Assembly (NCBI RefSeq): GCF_900186865.1
Contig: NZ_LT906480.1
Coordinates: forward strand, 1-64,000
Direction: 5' to 3'
Origin: Stenotrophomonas maltophilia
GTDB lineage: Bacteria > Pseudomonadota > Gammaproteobacteria > Xanthomonadales > Xanthomonadaceae
DNA length: 64,000 nucleotides
Position numbers and translations under genes: made by a program
The notes under the pieces: model-generated
Database searches by the model: none
The model's input: the letters and a program-made list of their open reading frames with translations, nothing else
Told to the model about the DNA's origin: nothing
Shown here: in pieces, positions 1 through 11,386 of the stretch
Layout of the letters: each line of letters opens with the position of its first letter
Numbering within the stretch: the stretch's first letter is position 1

Positions 1-1332
1 ATGGATGCTTGGTCCCGTAGTCTCGAGCGCCTCGAAGCGGAGTTCCCGCCGGAAGACGTTCATACCTGGCTGAAGCCACTGCAGGCCGATCTGCGCGTGG
101 ACAGCCTGGTGCTGTATGCACCGAATGCCTTCATCGTCGACCAGGTCCGCGAGCTGTACCTGGCCCGGATCCGCGAACTGCTGGCGCACTTCGCCGGTTT
201 CAGCGACGTTTTTCTTGAAATCGGCTCGCGCCCGCGCCCTGTCGAGGCGCAGAACGCGCCGGTTTCCACGCCGTCGGCGCATGTGTCCAGCGAACCGCAG
301 GTGCCGTTCGCCGGCAACCTGGACAACCACTACACGTTCGCCAACTTCGTCGAAGGCCGCAGCAACCAGCTGGGCCTGGCCGCCGCCTTCCAGGCGGCGC
401 AGAAGCCGGGCGACCGCGCGCACAACCCGCTGCTGCTGTACGGGGGCACCGGCCTGGGCAAGACCCACCTGATGTTCGCCGCCGGCAACGCCATGCGCCA
501 GGCCAATCCGGGCGCGAAGGTGCTGTACCTGCGTTCGGAACAGTTCTTCAGCGCGATGATCCGGGCCCTGCAGGAAAAGACCATGGATCAGTTCAAGCGC
601 CAGTTCCAGCAGGTGGACGCGCTGCTGATCGATGACATCCAGTTCTTCGCCGGCAAGGACCGCACCCAGGAAGAGTTCTTCCACACCTTCAACGCGTTGT
701 TCGATGGCAAGCAGCAGATCATCCTGACCTGCGACCGCTATCCGCGCGAAGTCGAGGGCCTGGAAGCGCGCCTGAAGTCGCGGCTTGCCTGGGGCCTGTC
801 GGTCGCGATCGAACCGCCGGACTTCGAGACCCGCGCCGCGATCGTGCTGGCCAAGGCACGCGAACGCGGTGCCGAGATTCCCGATGATGTTGCGTTCCTG
901 ATCGCCAAGAAGATGCGCTCCAACGTGCGCGACCTTGAAGGCGCGCTCAATACCCTGACCGCCCGCGCCAATTTCACCGGCCGCGCGATCACCACCGAAT
1001 TCGCCCAGGAAACCCTGCGCGACCTGCTGCGCGCCCAGCAGCAGGCGATCAGCATTCCCAACATCCAGAAAACCGTTGCCGACTACTACGGCCTGCAGAT
1101 CAAGGATCTGCTGTCGAAGCGTCGGACCCGCTCGCTGGCACGCCCGCGCCAGGTCGCCATGGCCCTGACCAAGGAACTGACCGAGCACAGCCTGCCCGAG
1201 ATCGGCGATGCCTTTGCCGGTCGCGATCACACCACGGTGCTGCATGCCTGCCGCCAGATCCGGACCCTGATGGAAACCGACGGCAAGCTCCGCGAGGACT
1301 GGGACAAGCTGATCCGGAAGCTGAGCGAATGA
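1..1332 (+). CDS. dnaA: Chromosomal replication initiator DnaA
   Basis: DnaA binds DnaA boxes and opens the origin as an ATP-dependent filament. The 443 aa length is normal for the family. Visible in order: the N-terminal helicase-loading domain I, a short linker, an AAA+ domain with Walker [10 protein letters not shown] near residue 148 and Walker [10 protein letters not shown] near 210, and a C-terminal box-binding domain IV beginning around [16 protein letters not shown] (about 374) and containing the DHTTVLHA signature. The ATG at base 1 fits the normal start; the numbering evidently begins here by convention. The promoter would lie outside the window. It heads dnaA-dnaN-recF-gyrB. Confidence 0.99.
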   Translation: MDAWSRSLERLEAEFPPEDVHTWLKPLQADLRVDSLVLYAPNAFIVDQVRELYLARIRELLAHFAGFSDVFLEIGSRPRPVEAQNAPVSTPSAHVSSEPQVPFAGNLDNHYTFANFVEGRSNQLGLAAAFQAAQKPGDRAHNPLLLYGGTGLGKTHLMFAAGNAMRQANPGAKVLYLRSEQFFSAMIRALQEKTMDQFKRQFQQVDALLIDDIQFFAGKDRTQEEFFHTFNALFDGKQQIILTCDRYPREVEGLEARLKSRLAWGLSVAIEPPDFETRAAIVLAKARERGAEIPDDVAFLIAKKMRSNVRDLEGALNTLTARANFTGRAITTEFAQETLRDLLRAQQQAISIPNIQKTVADYYGLQIKDLLSKRRTRSLARPRQVAMALTKELTEHSLPEIGDAFAGRDHTTVLHACRQIRTLMETDGKLREDWDKLIRKLSE

Positions 1333-1607
1333 TGCACGGATGCCGATGAGGCGTCATCGCACAAAACGGTGCAGAATCCGGTAGCAAGCGCGGGACACGT
1401 TGTGGATAAAAATGGCATTTGAAATCGCGTCGGTTTTATCCACAGCTTTCCCCACCCCCTGGGGGTCGGTAATACAGAGGGTTTCGATGCCTGAAATCCT
1501 TTTATTTACAAAGACTTAGCGTTGTTTTCCAGCGATTCTGTCTCTACCAGCACCACCAAGCTTTTGATTTATTCCACATTTTTTAAAGCATAGGGGCACG
1601 GAACCAC
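1333..1607. other. dnaA-dnaN intergenic region, candidate oriC
   Basis: This 275-bp gap holds two perfect DnaA boxes in opposite orientations: TGTGGATAA at 1401-1409 and TTATCCACA at 1436-1444. Looser matches occur near 1501 (TTTATTTACA) and 1569 (TTATTCCACA). The last 110 bp before dnaN are clearly AT-rich, as expected of a DNA unwinding element. My recollection is that the related Xanthomonas origin was mapped to this gap, which supports the call. The dnaN promoter should also be here but no clear hexamers were identified. Confidence 0.75.
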
Positions 1608-2708
1608 ATGCGTTTCACACTGCAGCGCGAAGCCTTTCTCAAGCCGTTGGCACAGGTCGTCAACGTGGTCGAACGCCGCCAGACCCTTCCGGTTCTGGCC
1701 AATTTCCTGGTCCAGGTGCAGAACGGCCAGCTGTCGCTGACCGGTACCGACCTGGAAGTGGAGATGGTGTCGCGGATCGCGGTTGAAGACGCCCAGGACG
1801 GCGAAACCACCATTCCCGCCCGCAAGCTGTTCGAGATCATCCGCGCCCTGCCCGACGGCAGCCGGATTACCGTCTCGCAGACCGGTGACAAGATCACCGT
1901 GCAGGCCGGCCGCAGCCGCTTCACCCTGGCCACCCTGCCCTCCAACGACTTCCCGTCGGTGGACGAAGTGGAAGCCACCGAGCGCGTGGCCATCGGCGAA
2001 GCAACCCTGAAGGAACTGATCGAGCGCACTGCGTTCGCGATGGCCCAGCAGGACGTGCGCTACTACCTCAATGGCCTGCTGTTCGACCTGCGCGGCGATG
2101 CGCTGCGCACGGTCGCCACCGACGGCCATCGCCTGGCCCTGTGTGAAACCGATCTGGCCAAGCCCAGCGGTTCCAAGCGCCAGATCATCGTGCCGCGCAA
2201 GGGCGTGACCGAACTGCAGCGCCTGCTGGAGAGCGGCGATCGCGAGATCGAACTGGAAGTCGGCCGCAGCCACGTGCGCGTCAAGCGCGACGATGTCACC
2301 TTCACCTCGAAGCTGATCGACGGTCGTTTCCCGGATTACGAAGCGGTGATTCCGATCGGTGCCGACCGCGAAGTGAAGGTTGATCGTGAAGCACTGCGTG
2401 CCTCGCTGCAGCGCGCCGCGATCTTGTCCAACGAGAAGTACCGCGGCATCCGCGTGGAAGTCTCGCCGGGCAACCTGAAGATCAGCGCGCACAACCCGGA
2501 ACAGGAAGAAGCCCAGGAAGAGATCGAAGCCGACACCACGGTCAGTGATCTGGCCATTGGCTTCAACGTGAACTACCTGCTGGACGCCCTCTCCGCGCTG
2601 CGCGATGAGGAGGTCATCATCCAGCTGCGCGATTCCAACTCTTCTGCGCTGGTTCGTGAATCCAGCAGCGAGAAGTCGCGTCACGTGGTGATGCCGCTGC
2701 GTCTCTGA
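1608..2708 (+). CDS. dnaN: DNA polymerase III beta sliding clamp
   Basis: The product forms the dimeric ring that tethers DNA polymerase III and other clamp-binding proteins to DNA. The 366 aa length equals the usual beta subunit, and the opening MRFTLQREAFLKPL with the QTLPVLANFLVQV block is typical of domain 1. The C-terminus MPLRL is the conserved clamp end that contributes to the peptide-binding cleft. It starts at an ATG after the AT-rich origin DNA and ends just before a parS-like site and a strong intrinsic terminator, so it is probably transcribed independently of recF. Confidence 0.99.
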   Translation: MRFTLQREAFLKPLAQVVNVVERRQTLPVLANFLVQVQNGQLSLTGTDLEVEMVSRIAVEDAQDGETTIPARKLFEIIRALPDGSRITVSQTGDKITVQAGRSRFTLATLPSNDFPSVDEVEATERVAIGEATLKELIERTAFAMAQQDVRYYLNGLLFDLRGDALRTVATDGHRLALCETDLAKPSGSKRQIIVPRKGVTELQRLLESGDREIELEVGRSHVRVKRDDVTFTSKLIDGRFPDYEAVIPIGADREVKVDREALRASLQRAAILSNEKYRGIRVEVSPGNLKISAHNPEQEEAQEEIEADTTVSDLAIGFNVNYLLDALSALRDEEVIIQLRDSNSSALVRESSSEKSRHVVMPLRL

Positions 2709-2716
2709 CAGCAGCC

Positions 2717-2732
2717 TGTTCCACGTGGAACC
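2717..2732. promoter_or_regulatory. parS-like ParB-binding site 1
   Basis: TGTTCCACGTGGAACC is a near-perfect 16-bp palindrome matching the chromosomal parS consensus (TGTTNCACGTGNAACA). It lies just after the dnaN stop codon, before the terminator stem. ParB loads at such sites to segregate origins. One mismatch at the last base. Confidence 0.85.
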
Positions 2733-2737
2733 GAAGG

Positions 2738-2767
2738 ACGCCCGGGATCTCCCCGGGCGTTTTTTTT
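2738..2767 (+). terminator. Intrinsic terminator of dnaN
   Basis: Inverted repeat ACGCCCGGG / CCCGGGCGT (2738-2746 and 2752-2760) with a 5-nt loop, followed directly by a run of eight T on the + strand. It lies between two parS-like sites. Confidence 0.93.
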
Positions 2768-2770
2768 GCA

Positions 2771-2786
2771 GGTTCCACGTGGAGCA
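2771..2786. promoter_or_regulatory. parS-like ParB-binding site 2
   Basis: GGTTCCACGTGGAGCA keeps the central CCACGTGG core of parS with mismatches in the outer positions. It lies 54 bp (start to start) from site 1, just after the dnaN terminator. Confidence 0.72.
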
Positions 2787-3702
2787 TCGGGGATCGCGGA
2801 ATCTCCAGGTCTGGGCGAATGTCTTGCTCGAGATTGCTGCTTGCCGATTGTTCCTGGTTGCCCCTCCGATGCAATCGGCCCTGCGCGTTAGGAATCCAGG
2901 TTGCTGACCTGGGCGCTGCCCAGCCAACTTCGGTCGAGTACGCAGTTCCGGGTCTTCAGCCTGATTGAGGGTGACCCGATCTGGTCGGATGGATGAAGCG
3001 GATCGCATCCGCTATCGCAGTGGTTGCTTCATCTGCAGACGTCACTGTCCACAGGCGTGGTTGGGGCCGGATCAGAGCTGGCCTAGCTTCTAAATCTGGG
3101 TATAAATCTAAAGCATGGTGGTGATGGTAGGCCCAGATTTCGTGGAAAAATGCATTATCCAATTGATTTTCAAGAGATTTATGCAGCTGAAACCCCCTGT
3201 ATAGAGGCCCCTCAGGCTGGGGGGGAACCTGTGGATAGTTTCGCAGGTCGGGCAAAAGGGCTTTTTTATCCACAGTTTGCCCATACCTTGTGTATAAGTC
3301 ATACAGACCCGCTGTGGACAGCGTGAAACGAATGGGCTGAATTCTTTGAAATCTGTGGAACCCTCCACGGCATCGCATCGTAGATTTCAAGAAATCCGCG
3401 CGGTGTTCGCGCAACCCACCGTCGGGGGCACCTGGCGATGCTCGCGGAATGAGGCTGAAATCGCTGAAATCTGAAGGCCCGTACCCTGCGCCGCCGCTCA
3501 GAATTCAAGGATTCCCGGGCATATCCAGACCCAGGCGAGCCCAGGTGAGGGAGCGCCACCACGTGGAACACGCGTAGGGTTGCCAGGCGGAGGCTTCAGC
3601 ACAGTGGCGATGTCTGGCGCGCCACGGCTGGCTTGACCGATGCAGTAAGCTGATGGATTCCCTGCCCCACTACCGCCTCGTGCGGATGGTCTTTCGCGCC
3701 CC
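2787..3702. other. dnaN-recF intergenic region with a second DnaA-box cluster
   Basis: About 0.9 kb with no convincing gene. From roughly 3090 to 3370 it becomes AT-rich. TGTGGATAG occurs at 3230-3238, TTATCCACA at 3266-3274 (perfect), TGTGTATAA at 3289-3297 and TGTGGACAG near 3313. A further parS-like site is at 3555-3570. Short minus-strand reading frames here have no recognisable features. The box density is at least equal to that of the dnaA-dnaN gap, so this may be part of the origin or a DnaA titration site. Confidence 0.65.
3555..3570. promoter_or_regulatory. Degenerate parS-like site 3
   Basis: GCCACCACGTGGAACA has a perfect right half (CCACGTGGAACA) but a diverged left half. It lies about 130 bp upstream of recF. 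Weaker than the other sites. Confidence 0.5.
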
Positions 3703-4797
3703 ATGCTTATCCGCCGCCTCGCCCTCCACCAACTGCGTCGCTTCAGTGCGGTGGACCTGTCGCCCCAGCCGGGATTGAACCTGCTGACTGGCGACAACGG
3801 TGCCGGAAAGACCAGCGTGCTCGAAGCGTTGCACCTGATGGCCTACGGACGAAGCTTCCGTGGCCGGGTCCGCGACGGATTGGTGCGCCAGGGCCAGGAA
3901 GCGTTGGAGATCTTCGTGGAATGGGACGAACAGCGTGCCGATCACCCGCCCCACCGCCGAAAGGCCGGGCTGCGCCACAGTGGCCAGGACTGGAAGGGAC
4001 GATTGGACGGTGAAGACGTCGCGCAGCTGGGCAATCTCTGCGCAGCGCTGGCCGTGGTGACGTTCGAGCCGGGGAGCCATGCACTGGTCAGTGGGGGTGG
4101 CGAACCTCGCCGTCGCTTCCTCGATTGGGGCTTGTTCCACGTGGAACCGGATTTTCTCTCCCTGTGGCGCCGCTATTCCCGGGCGCTGAAGCAGCGCAAT
4201 GCTCTGCTCAAGCAGGGCGGGCCGTCGCGGATGCTCGATACCTGGGATCACGAGCTGGCCGAGGCCGGGGAACCGCTGACCAGCCGCCGTCAGCACTACC
4301 TGGAGCGTCTGCAGCAGCGCACGGTGGCCTTGGCCGCCAGCCTGGCTCCGCAACTCGGCATCCAGGGGCTGGAACTGAGTCCCGGTTGGCGGCGGCATGA
4401 GCTTCCCTTGGCCGATGCCCTGCTTCTGGCCCGGGAACGTGACCGGCAGGCCGGCTATACCTCGGTCGGCCCACACCGGGCAGACTGGAGTGTGGATTTC
4501 CACAGCATTCCGGGGCGTGATGCGTTGTCCCGTGGCCAGGCCAAGCTGACGGCATTGGCCTGCCTGATGGCGCAGGCCGAGGACTATGCGGAACAGCGCG
4601 GCGAATGGCCGGTGATCGCGCTGGACGATCTGGCCTCGGAGCTGGATCGCACCCATCAGGCGCGGGTGCTGGAGCGCCTGCTCAATGGGCCGGCACAGAT
4701 CTTCATCACCGCTACCGAAACCCCGGCGGCGCTGCTGGACCTGACCCACATCGCCCGGTTCCACGTGGAACATGCACAGATCGTGGCTGTGCCATAG
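3703..4797 (+). CDS. recF: DNA replication and repair protein RecF
   Basis: RecF is an SMC-like ATPase that with RecO and RecR loads RecA at gaps. The 364 aa length is standard. Walker [10 protein letters not shown] lies near residues 30-38, directly after the typical N-terminus [19 protein letters not shown]. The family signature SRGQAKL and the Walker B/D-loop block [12 protein letters not shown] are in the C-terminal half. Two parS-like sites lie inside the coding sequence, at 4133 and 4757. gyrB follows after 112 bp with its own promoter. Confidence 0.98.
   Translation: MLIRRLALHQLRRFSAVDLSPQPGLNLLTGDNGAGKTSVLEALHLMAYGRSFRGRVRDGLVRQGQEALEIFVEWDEQRADHPPHRRKAGLRHSGQDWKGRLDGEDVAQLGNLCAALAVVTFEPGSHALVSGGGEPRRRFLDWGLFHVEPDFLSLWRRYSRALKQRNALLKQGGPSRMLDTWDHELAEAGEPLTSRRQHYLERLQQRTVALAASLAPQLGIQGLELSPGWRRHELPLADALLLARERDRQAGYTSVGPHRADWSVDFHSIPGRDALSRGQAKLTALACLMAQAEDYAEQRGEWPVIALDDLASELDRTHQARVLERLLNGPAQIFITATETPAALLDLTHIARFHVEHAQIVAVP
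4133..4148. promoter_or_regulatory. parS-like site 4, inside recF
   Basis: TGTTCCACGTGGAACC, identical over 16 bp to site 1, lies within the recF reading frame and is translated as part of LFHVEP. One mismatch from a perfect palindrome. Confidence 0.82.
4757..4772. promoter_or_regulatory. parS-like site 5, near the end of recF
   Basis: GGTTCCACGTGGAACA, one mismatch from the palindromic consensus, lies in the last codons of recF (RFHVEHA). Confidence 0.8.
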
Positions 4798-4826
4798 TGG
4801 GCACACCAGGGCCGCTCGACCCCGGC

Positions 4827-7369
<2,543 letters not shown>

Positions 7370-7383
7370 CACAATCGGGACAC

Positions 7384-7411
7384 GGCCGGCGCGCGGGGAG
7401 GCGCGCCGGCC
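7384..7411 (+). terminator. GC-rich hairpin after gyrB
   Basis: A perfect 11-bp stem GGCCGGCGCGC / GCGCGCCGGCC with a 6-nt loop, 15 bp after the gyrB stop. No T-tract follows, so it may be a weak terminator or an mRNA-stabilising hairpin. Confidence 0.5.
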
Positions 7412-7436
7412 TTCGACTCTTGAACACAGGTACCTG

Positions 7437-8282
7437 ATGTCAGCATCCGCCCCGGTCTCCGCTCCGCCCCCGGTTCCGCCGGCTTCTGCCGCGCCGCGTG
7501 CCGTTTCGCCGTTGGCGGGGTTCTTCATCGACCTGGGCATCGCCGCTGTCACCCTGTTCGGCCTGAGCCTGGTCAGTGGCCTGCTGTGGGGCCTGTACCG
7601 TGGCGTGGTGGTTGGTTACGCGAACGCGCAGGCTGGCGCTGGCGCACCCGACGCCAGTTCGGTCGCGGCGTCACTGGGCCAGCCCGGCGCGCTTGCGCAG
7701 ATTCTCATGGCACTGTTCGCCACCGGTGGCGCCGCGTTGCTGCTGTACTTCTGGCGACGGCCGGCCAACGCCGCCGAGCGCCACGCCTCGCGCCAGGCGC
7801 TGCGCCGCCCCTCCACCTGGGGCTGGACCCTGCTGGTGGCGACCCTGATCGTGCTCGGCAGCAACGGCATCGCCTTCCTGGCCAAGCAGTTCGGCGTCGA
7901 GCCGGTCCCCACCAATCTGGCGCTGATGCAGAGCGCGATCGCACGTTTCCCGCTGTTCCTGGTGCTGTTCGCGGTGGTCCTGGCGCCGGCCTACGAGGAA
8001 CTGCTGTTCCGCCGCGTGCTGTTTGGCCGCCTGTGGCAGGCCGGGCGACCAGGGTTGGGCGTGGTACTGAGCAGCCTCGCGTTTGCCCTGATCCATGAGA
8101 TCCCTGGCACCAGTGCCAATGGCCCGGCCGAAATCGCACAGCTGTGGCTGGTCTATGGTGGCATGGGAGCTGCGTTCTGCTGGCTCTACCGGCGCACCGG
8201 CACGTTGTGGGCGGCGATCACCGCCCACGCGCTGAACAATGCGGTCGCCCTTGCCGCGATGGTGTTCCTGGGGTCAACGTAA
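7437..8282 (+). CDS. CPBP (CAAX/Abi) family intramembrane metalloprotease
   Basis: A 281 aa multi-pass membrane protein of the CPBP family. The family motifs are present in order: EELLFRRVLFG near residue 187 (the catalytic EExxxR), FALIHEIPG around 217, and a final HALNNAVAL segment carrying another conserved histidine and asparagine. A Pro/Ala-rich N-terminal tail of about 25 residues precedes the first membrane segment. Relatives cleave membrane proteins or prenylated peptides; the substrate here cannot be told. It follows gyrB after 67 bp containing a hairpin and is probably transcribed separately or by read-through. Confidence 0.85.
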   Translation: MSASAPVSAPPPVPPASAAPRAVSPLAGFFIDLGIAAVTLFGLSLVSGLLWGLYRGVVVGYANAQAGAGAPDASSVAASLGQPGALAQILMALFATGGAALLLYFWRRPANAAERHASRQALRRPSTWGWTLLVATLIVLGSNGIAFLAKQFGVEPVPTNLALMQSAIARFPLFLVLFAVVLAPAYEELLFRRVLFGRLWQAGRPGLGVVLSSLAFALIHEIPGTSANGPAEIAQLWLVYGGMGAAFCWLYRRTGTLWAAITAHALNNAVALAAMVFLGST

Positions 8283-8353
8283 CGCCGCGTCCGCTTGACG
8301 AAAGATTAAGCCGCTACGCTACACACTCCGCATATGAACACGGGGGAGTTTCC

Positions 8354-9160
8354 ATGAAACAACTGCTGCTGGCCCTTGTCATCACCACCCTGGTCAGCGC
8401 CTGCGCGACCACCACCTCCCCTACCGGTCGCCGGCAGATGGTGGGCGGCGTCTCGCAGGCGCAGCTGGACCAGCTCGGCGCACAGGCGTTCGCCGAAACC
8501 AAGCAGAAGGAAAAGATCAGCACCGACGGCCGCCAGAACGGTTACGTGCAGTGCGTGGTCAACGCCCTGGTCGCGCAGCTGCCAGCTCAATACCGTGGCG
8601 TACGGTGGGAGACGGCGGTATTCGTCGACAAGGAGCCCAACGCCTTCGCCCTGCCCGGCGGCAAGGTCGGCGTGAACACCGGCATCTTCACCGTGGCCAA
8701 GAACCAGGATCAGCTGGCTGCCGTGATCGGCCATGAAATCGGTCATGTCATCGCCCGCCACCACGAAGAGCGCATCACCCGCCAGATGGGTGCGCAGACC
8801 GGGCTGGCCGTGCTCGGCGCGCTGGCTGGCGCAGCCTACGGCGAAGGTGCTGCCAGCACCGTCAACCAGCTCGGTGGCATGGGCGCGCAGACTGCCTTCC
8901 TGCTGCCGGGCTCGCGGACGCAGGAAAGCGAGGCTGACGTGATCGGCCAGCGACTGATGGCCCAGGCCGGATTCAATCCGGCGCAGGCGGTCGACCTGTG
9001 GCAGAACATGATGGCCGCCAGCGGCGGTCGCAGCCCGCAATGGCTGTCCACCCACCCGGATCCGGCCAACCGGATCCAGGAACTGCGACGTGATGCCCCG
9101 GGCCTGACGCCGGTCTATCAGCAGGCGCAGGCGGCCGGGCTACGGCCAAAGTGCGGATGA
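8354..9160 (+). CDS. M48 family metallopeptidase lipoprotein (LoiP/YcaL-like)
   Basis: A 268 aa zinc peptidase. The N-terminus MKQLLLALVITTLVSACAT is a lipoprotein signal with a Cys lipobox, so the enzyme is probably anchored in the outer membrane facing the periplasm. The HExxH zinc motif is in GHEIGHVIARHHEE near residue 127, and the third ligand is in QESEADVIG. The family includes E. coli LoiP and YcaL, which degrade misassembled outer-membrane proteins. The ATG at 8354 was chosen because GGGGGAG lies 7 bp upstream and the lipoprotein signal begins there. Confidence 0.9.
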   Translation: MKQLLLALVITTLVSACATTTSPTGRRQMVGGVSQAQLDQLGAQAFAETKQKEKISTDGRQNGYVQCVVNALVAQLPAQYRGVRWETAVFVDKEPNAFALPGGKVGVNTGIFTVAKNQDQLAAVIGHEIGHVIARHHEERITRQMGAQTGLAVLGALAGAAYGEGAASTVNQLGGMGAQTAFLLPGSRTQESEADVIGQRLMAQAGFNPAQAVDLWQNMMAASGGRSPQWLSTHPDPANRIQELRRDAPGLTPVYQQAQAAGLRPKCG

Positions 9161-9292
9161 GTGCGCAGTTCTATGCTGTATTGCAGCACATAAAACGATT
9201 TCTCACGCCATCTGTTTCTGATACGTTTGGCGGCTCAGATTTTTCTGACAGTCCGACTTTGCCGCTAACCGGCGGTTCGATCGAGGTGAACG

Positions 9293-10480
9293 ATGATTTT
9301 CCGTAACCACAAAGCTGTGCTTTCCGTCCTCGTCGCGACCGCCCTGACCGGCGCCGTGGTCACCGATGCCTTCGCGCAGTCCTCGCGTTCCTCCGAGCGC
9401 GGCAACCGTGGCGGCAAGCAGGCCAAGGCCGAGGCGCTGTACCCGAACGCGACCCGCCAGGAGCCGACGGTCAAGGCTTCGGCCAAGATGGGCAGCAAGC
9501 TGCAGAAAATGATCGACAGCTACAACAAGGAAAAGTTCCCGGAAACCCGCACCCAGGCCGACGCCATCCTGGCTGACAGCGCCGCGAACGAGTACGACAA
9601 GTCGCTGGCCGCGCAGCTGGCCTCGCAGGCTGCCTACCAGACCGATGACGCCCCGGCTGCCATCGCCTACCTGAAGCAGGTCCTGCAGTTCAACGGCCTG
9701 GACAACAACGGCCACTTCCAGTCGATGCTGATGCTGGGCCAGTTGCAGCTGCAGGAAGACCAGACAGCCGAAGGCCTGGCAACCCTCGACAAGTACTTCG
9801 CCGAGAGCAAGTCGACCAAGCCGGAAGAACTGATCGCCAAGGGCCAGGCGCTGTACCAGCTGGAGCGCTACCAGGAAGCGATTCCGGTGCTGAAGCAGGC
9901 CATCGCCGGCTCCGCCGAACCGAAGGACAACTGGAACCAGCTGCTGATGGCGGCCCTGTCCGAAGCCGGCCAGTCCGGCGAAGCGGTCAAGGAAGCCGAG
10001 GCGCTGGCCGCCAAGAACCCGAACGACAAGAAGGCCCAGCTGAACCTGGCCAGCATGTACATGCAGGCCGACCAGATGGACAAGGCGGCCGCGGTGATGG
10101 ACAAGCTGCGCAGCAGCGGCCAGCTCACCGAAGAGCGCGAGTACAAGCAGCTGTACTCCATCTATGCCAACACCGACAAAAAGGAAAAGGACGTCATCGC
10201 GGTCATCAACGAAGGGTTGCAGAAGGGCATCCTGAAGCCGGACTACCAGGTTTACCTGGCGCTGGCCCAGTCCTACTACTACTCCGACCAGGTGCCGCAG
10301 GCGATCGATGCGTGGCAGAAGGCTGCCCCGCTGTCCAAGGACGGTGAGACCTACCTGAACCTGGCACGCGTCCTGCATGCCGAAGGTCGCATCCCGGAGG
10401 CCAAGCAGGCCGCCCAGCAGGCGCTGGCGAAGGGTGTGAAGAACCAGGCTGATGCCAAGAAAATCATCAACCTGAAGTAA
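9293..10480 (+). CDS. Periplasmic tetratricopeptide-repeat protein
   Basis: A 395 aa secreted protein with a signal peptide ending near AFAQSS, then a basic linker (SSERGNRGGKQAKAEA). Helical repeats of TPR character fill the rest, for example YQEAIPVLKQAI, AKNPNDKKAQLNLASMY and TYLNLARVLHAEGRIPEAKQAA. It lies directly upstream of tonB-exbB-exbD1-exbD2. I infer an accessory role for this TonB system, perhaps as a protein-protein scaffold in the periplasm, but no direct evidence of function is visible. tonB has its own promoter-like sequence downstream. Confidence 0.82.
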   Translation: MIFRNHKAVLSVLVATALTGAVVTDAFAQSSRSSERGNRGGKQAKAEALYPNATRQEPTVKASAKMGSKLQKMIDSYNKEKFPETRTQADAILADSAANEYDKSLAAQLASQAAYQTDDAPAAIAYLKQVLQFNGLDNNGHFQSMLMLGQLQLQEDQTAEGLATLDKYFAESKSTKPEELIAKGQALYQLERYQEAIPVLKQAIAGSAEPKDNWNQLLMAALSEAGQSGEAVKEAEALAAKNPNDKKAQLNLASMYMQADQMDKAAAVMDKLRSSGQLTEEREYKQLYSIYANTDKKEKDVIAVINEGLQKGILKPDYQVYLALAQSYYYSDQVPQAIDAWQKAAPLSKDGETYLNLARVLHAEGRIPEAKQAAQQALAKGVKNQADAKKIINLK

Positions 10481-10509
10481 GTAGGAATAACGCCTGAATG
10501 CCTGCCCAG

Positions 10510-10540
10510 TTGATGCGCAGGCGCTCAGGATTGGTATAAG
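10510..10540 (+). promoter_or_regulatory. Candidate promoter of the tonB-exbBD genes
   Basis: TTGATG (10510-10515) and an extended -10 TGGTATAAG (10532-10540) with a 19-bp spacer, 84 bp before the tonB ATG. The spacing is long but the extended -10 compensates. No clear Fur box was recognised. Confidence 0.5.
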
Positions 10541-10623
10541 CTTGGAGGTTCCTGCGGTGTCATGCACCGCTGATCAGGGATTCCGCCCCCGGCATCCCGG
10601 CCCCACTATTGAGCTCTTGGCGC

Positions 10624-11292
10624 ATGACGGAACAACTAGTCGTTCACCGGTACGAACAACCCGATGACAAGGGGCTGAGCTGGCCTCGCATCGTCGGCAT
10701 CGCGTTTGTAATTGCCCTGCATCTGGCCGCCTTCATGATGCTCCTCATTCCCGCCGTGGCTCCCAAGGCCGTGGCTGAGAAGGAGCGCAACGTCATGGTG
10801 ACCATCGTCGATGCGCCGCCGCCGCCGCCCCCGCCGCCGCCGCCGCCGCCGCCGACCGATACTCCGCCGCCGCCGGTGAAGAATCTGTCGCCGCCGAAGC
10901 CGTCGCCGGTCCCGCCGCCGCCGCAGGCGCCGGTCGTGGACGTGCCGGAGCCGCGCCCGAGCGATATCGTCACCCCGCCGTCGCCCCCCGCGCCGCCGGC
11001 ACCTGCGACCTCGATCGAGGCCAGCGTGGACATCTCGTCGAAGGCCATGAATCCGCCGCGCTACCCGCCGGCCGCCTTCCGCGCGGGTATCCAGGGCGAA
11101 GTGATCCTGATCATTGATGTCGATGCCAACGGCAACGTCACCAATGTCACGGTGGAAAAGTCCAGCCGTAACCGCGACCTGGACCGTGCCGCGATGGAAG
11201 CGGCTCGCAAGTGGCGCTTCAACGCCGCTGAATCTGGCGGTAAGAAGGCGGCAGGTCGCGTTCGCGTCCCGGTCAACTTTGCGCTGAACTGA
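10624..11292 (+). CDS. tonB: Energy transducer TonB
   Basis: TonB spans the periplasm and passes energy from ExbB/ExbD to outer-membrane receptors. The 222 aa product has one N-terminal membrane anchor (about residues 24-46, IVGIAFVIALHLAAFMMLLI). A very proline-rich rod follows, including a run of 13 consecutive prolines, and the C-terminal domain ends in PRYPPAAFRAGIQGEVIL and AARKWRFNAA, the TonB box-binding fold. The ATG at 10624 was chosen over an in-frame TTG at 10609. Two TonB-dependent receptors are encoded elsewhere in the window (22.7 and 48.9 kb). Confidence 0.96.
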   Translation: MTEQLVVHRYEQPDDKGLSWPRIVGIAFVIALHLAAFMMLLIPAVAPKAVAEKERNVMVTIVDAPPPPPPPPPPPPPTDTPPPPVKNLSPPKPSPVPPPPQAPVVDVPEPRPSDIVTPPSPPAPPAPATSIEASVDISSKAMNPPRYPPAAFRAGIQGEVILIIDVDANGNVTNVTVEKSSRNRDLDRAAMEAARKWRFNAAESGGKKAAGRVRVPVNFALN

Positions 11293-11386
11293 TGCGCCCG
11301 GGTGTCCGCATGGCCACCCCCGCTCCCGGTTCGATTGTTTAGCTTAGCTACACCCTTTATCACCACACACAACAAAGGTAAGCGTC

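Noticed and set aside
2956..3414. Minus-strand 152-codon frame in the dnaN-recF gap
   Set aside because: No ribosome site or family features, and the DNA holds DnaA boxes; more likely origin DNA.
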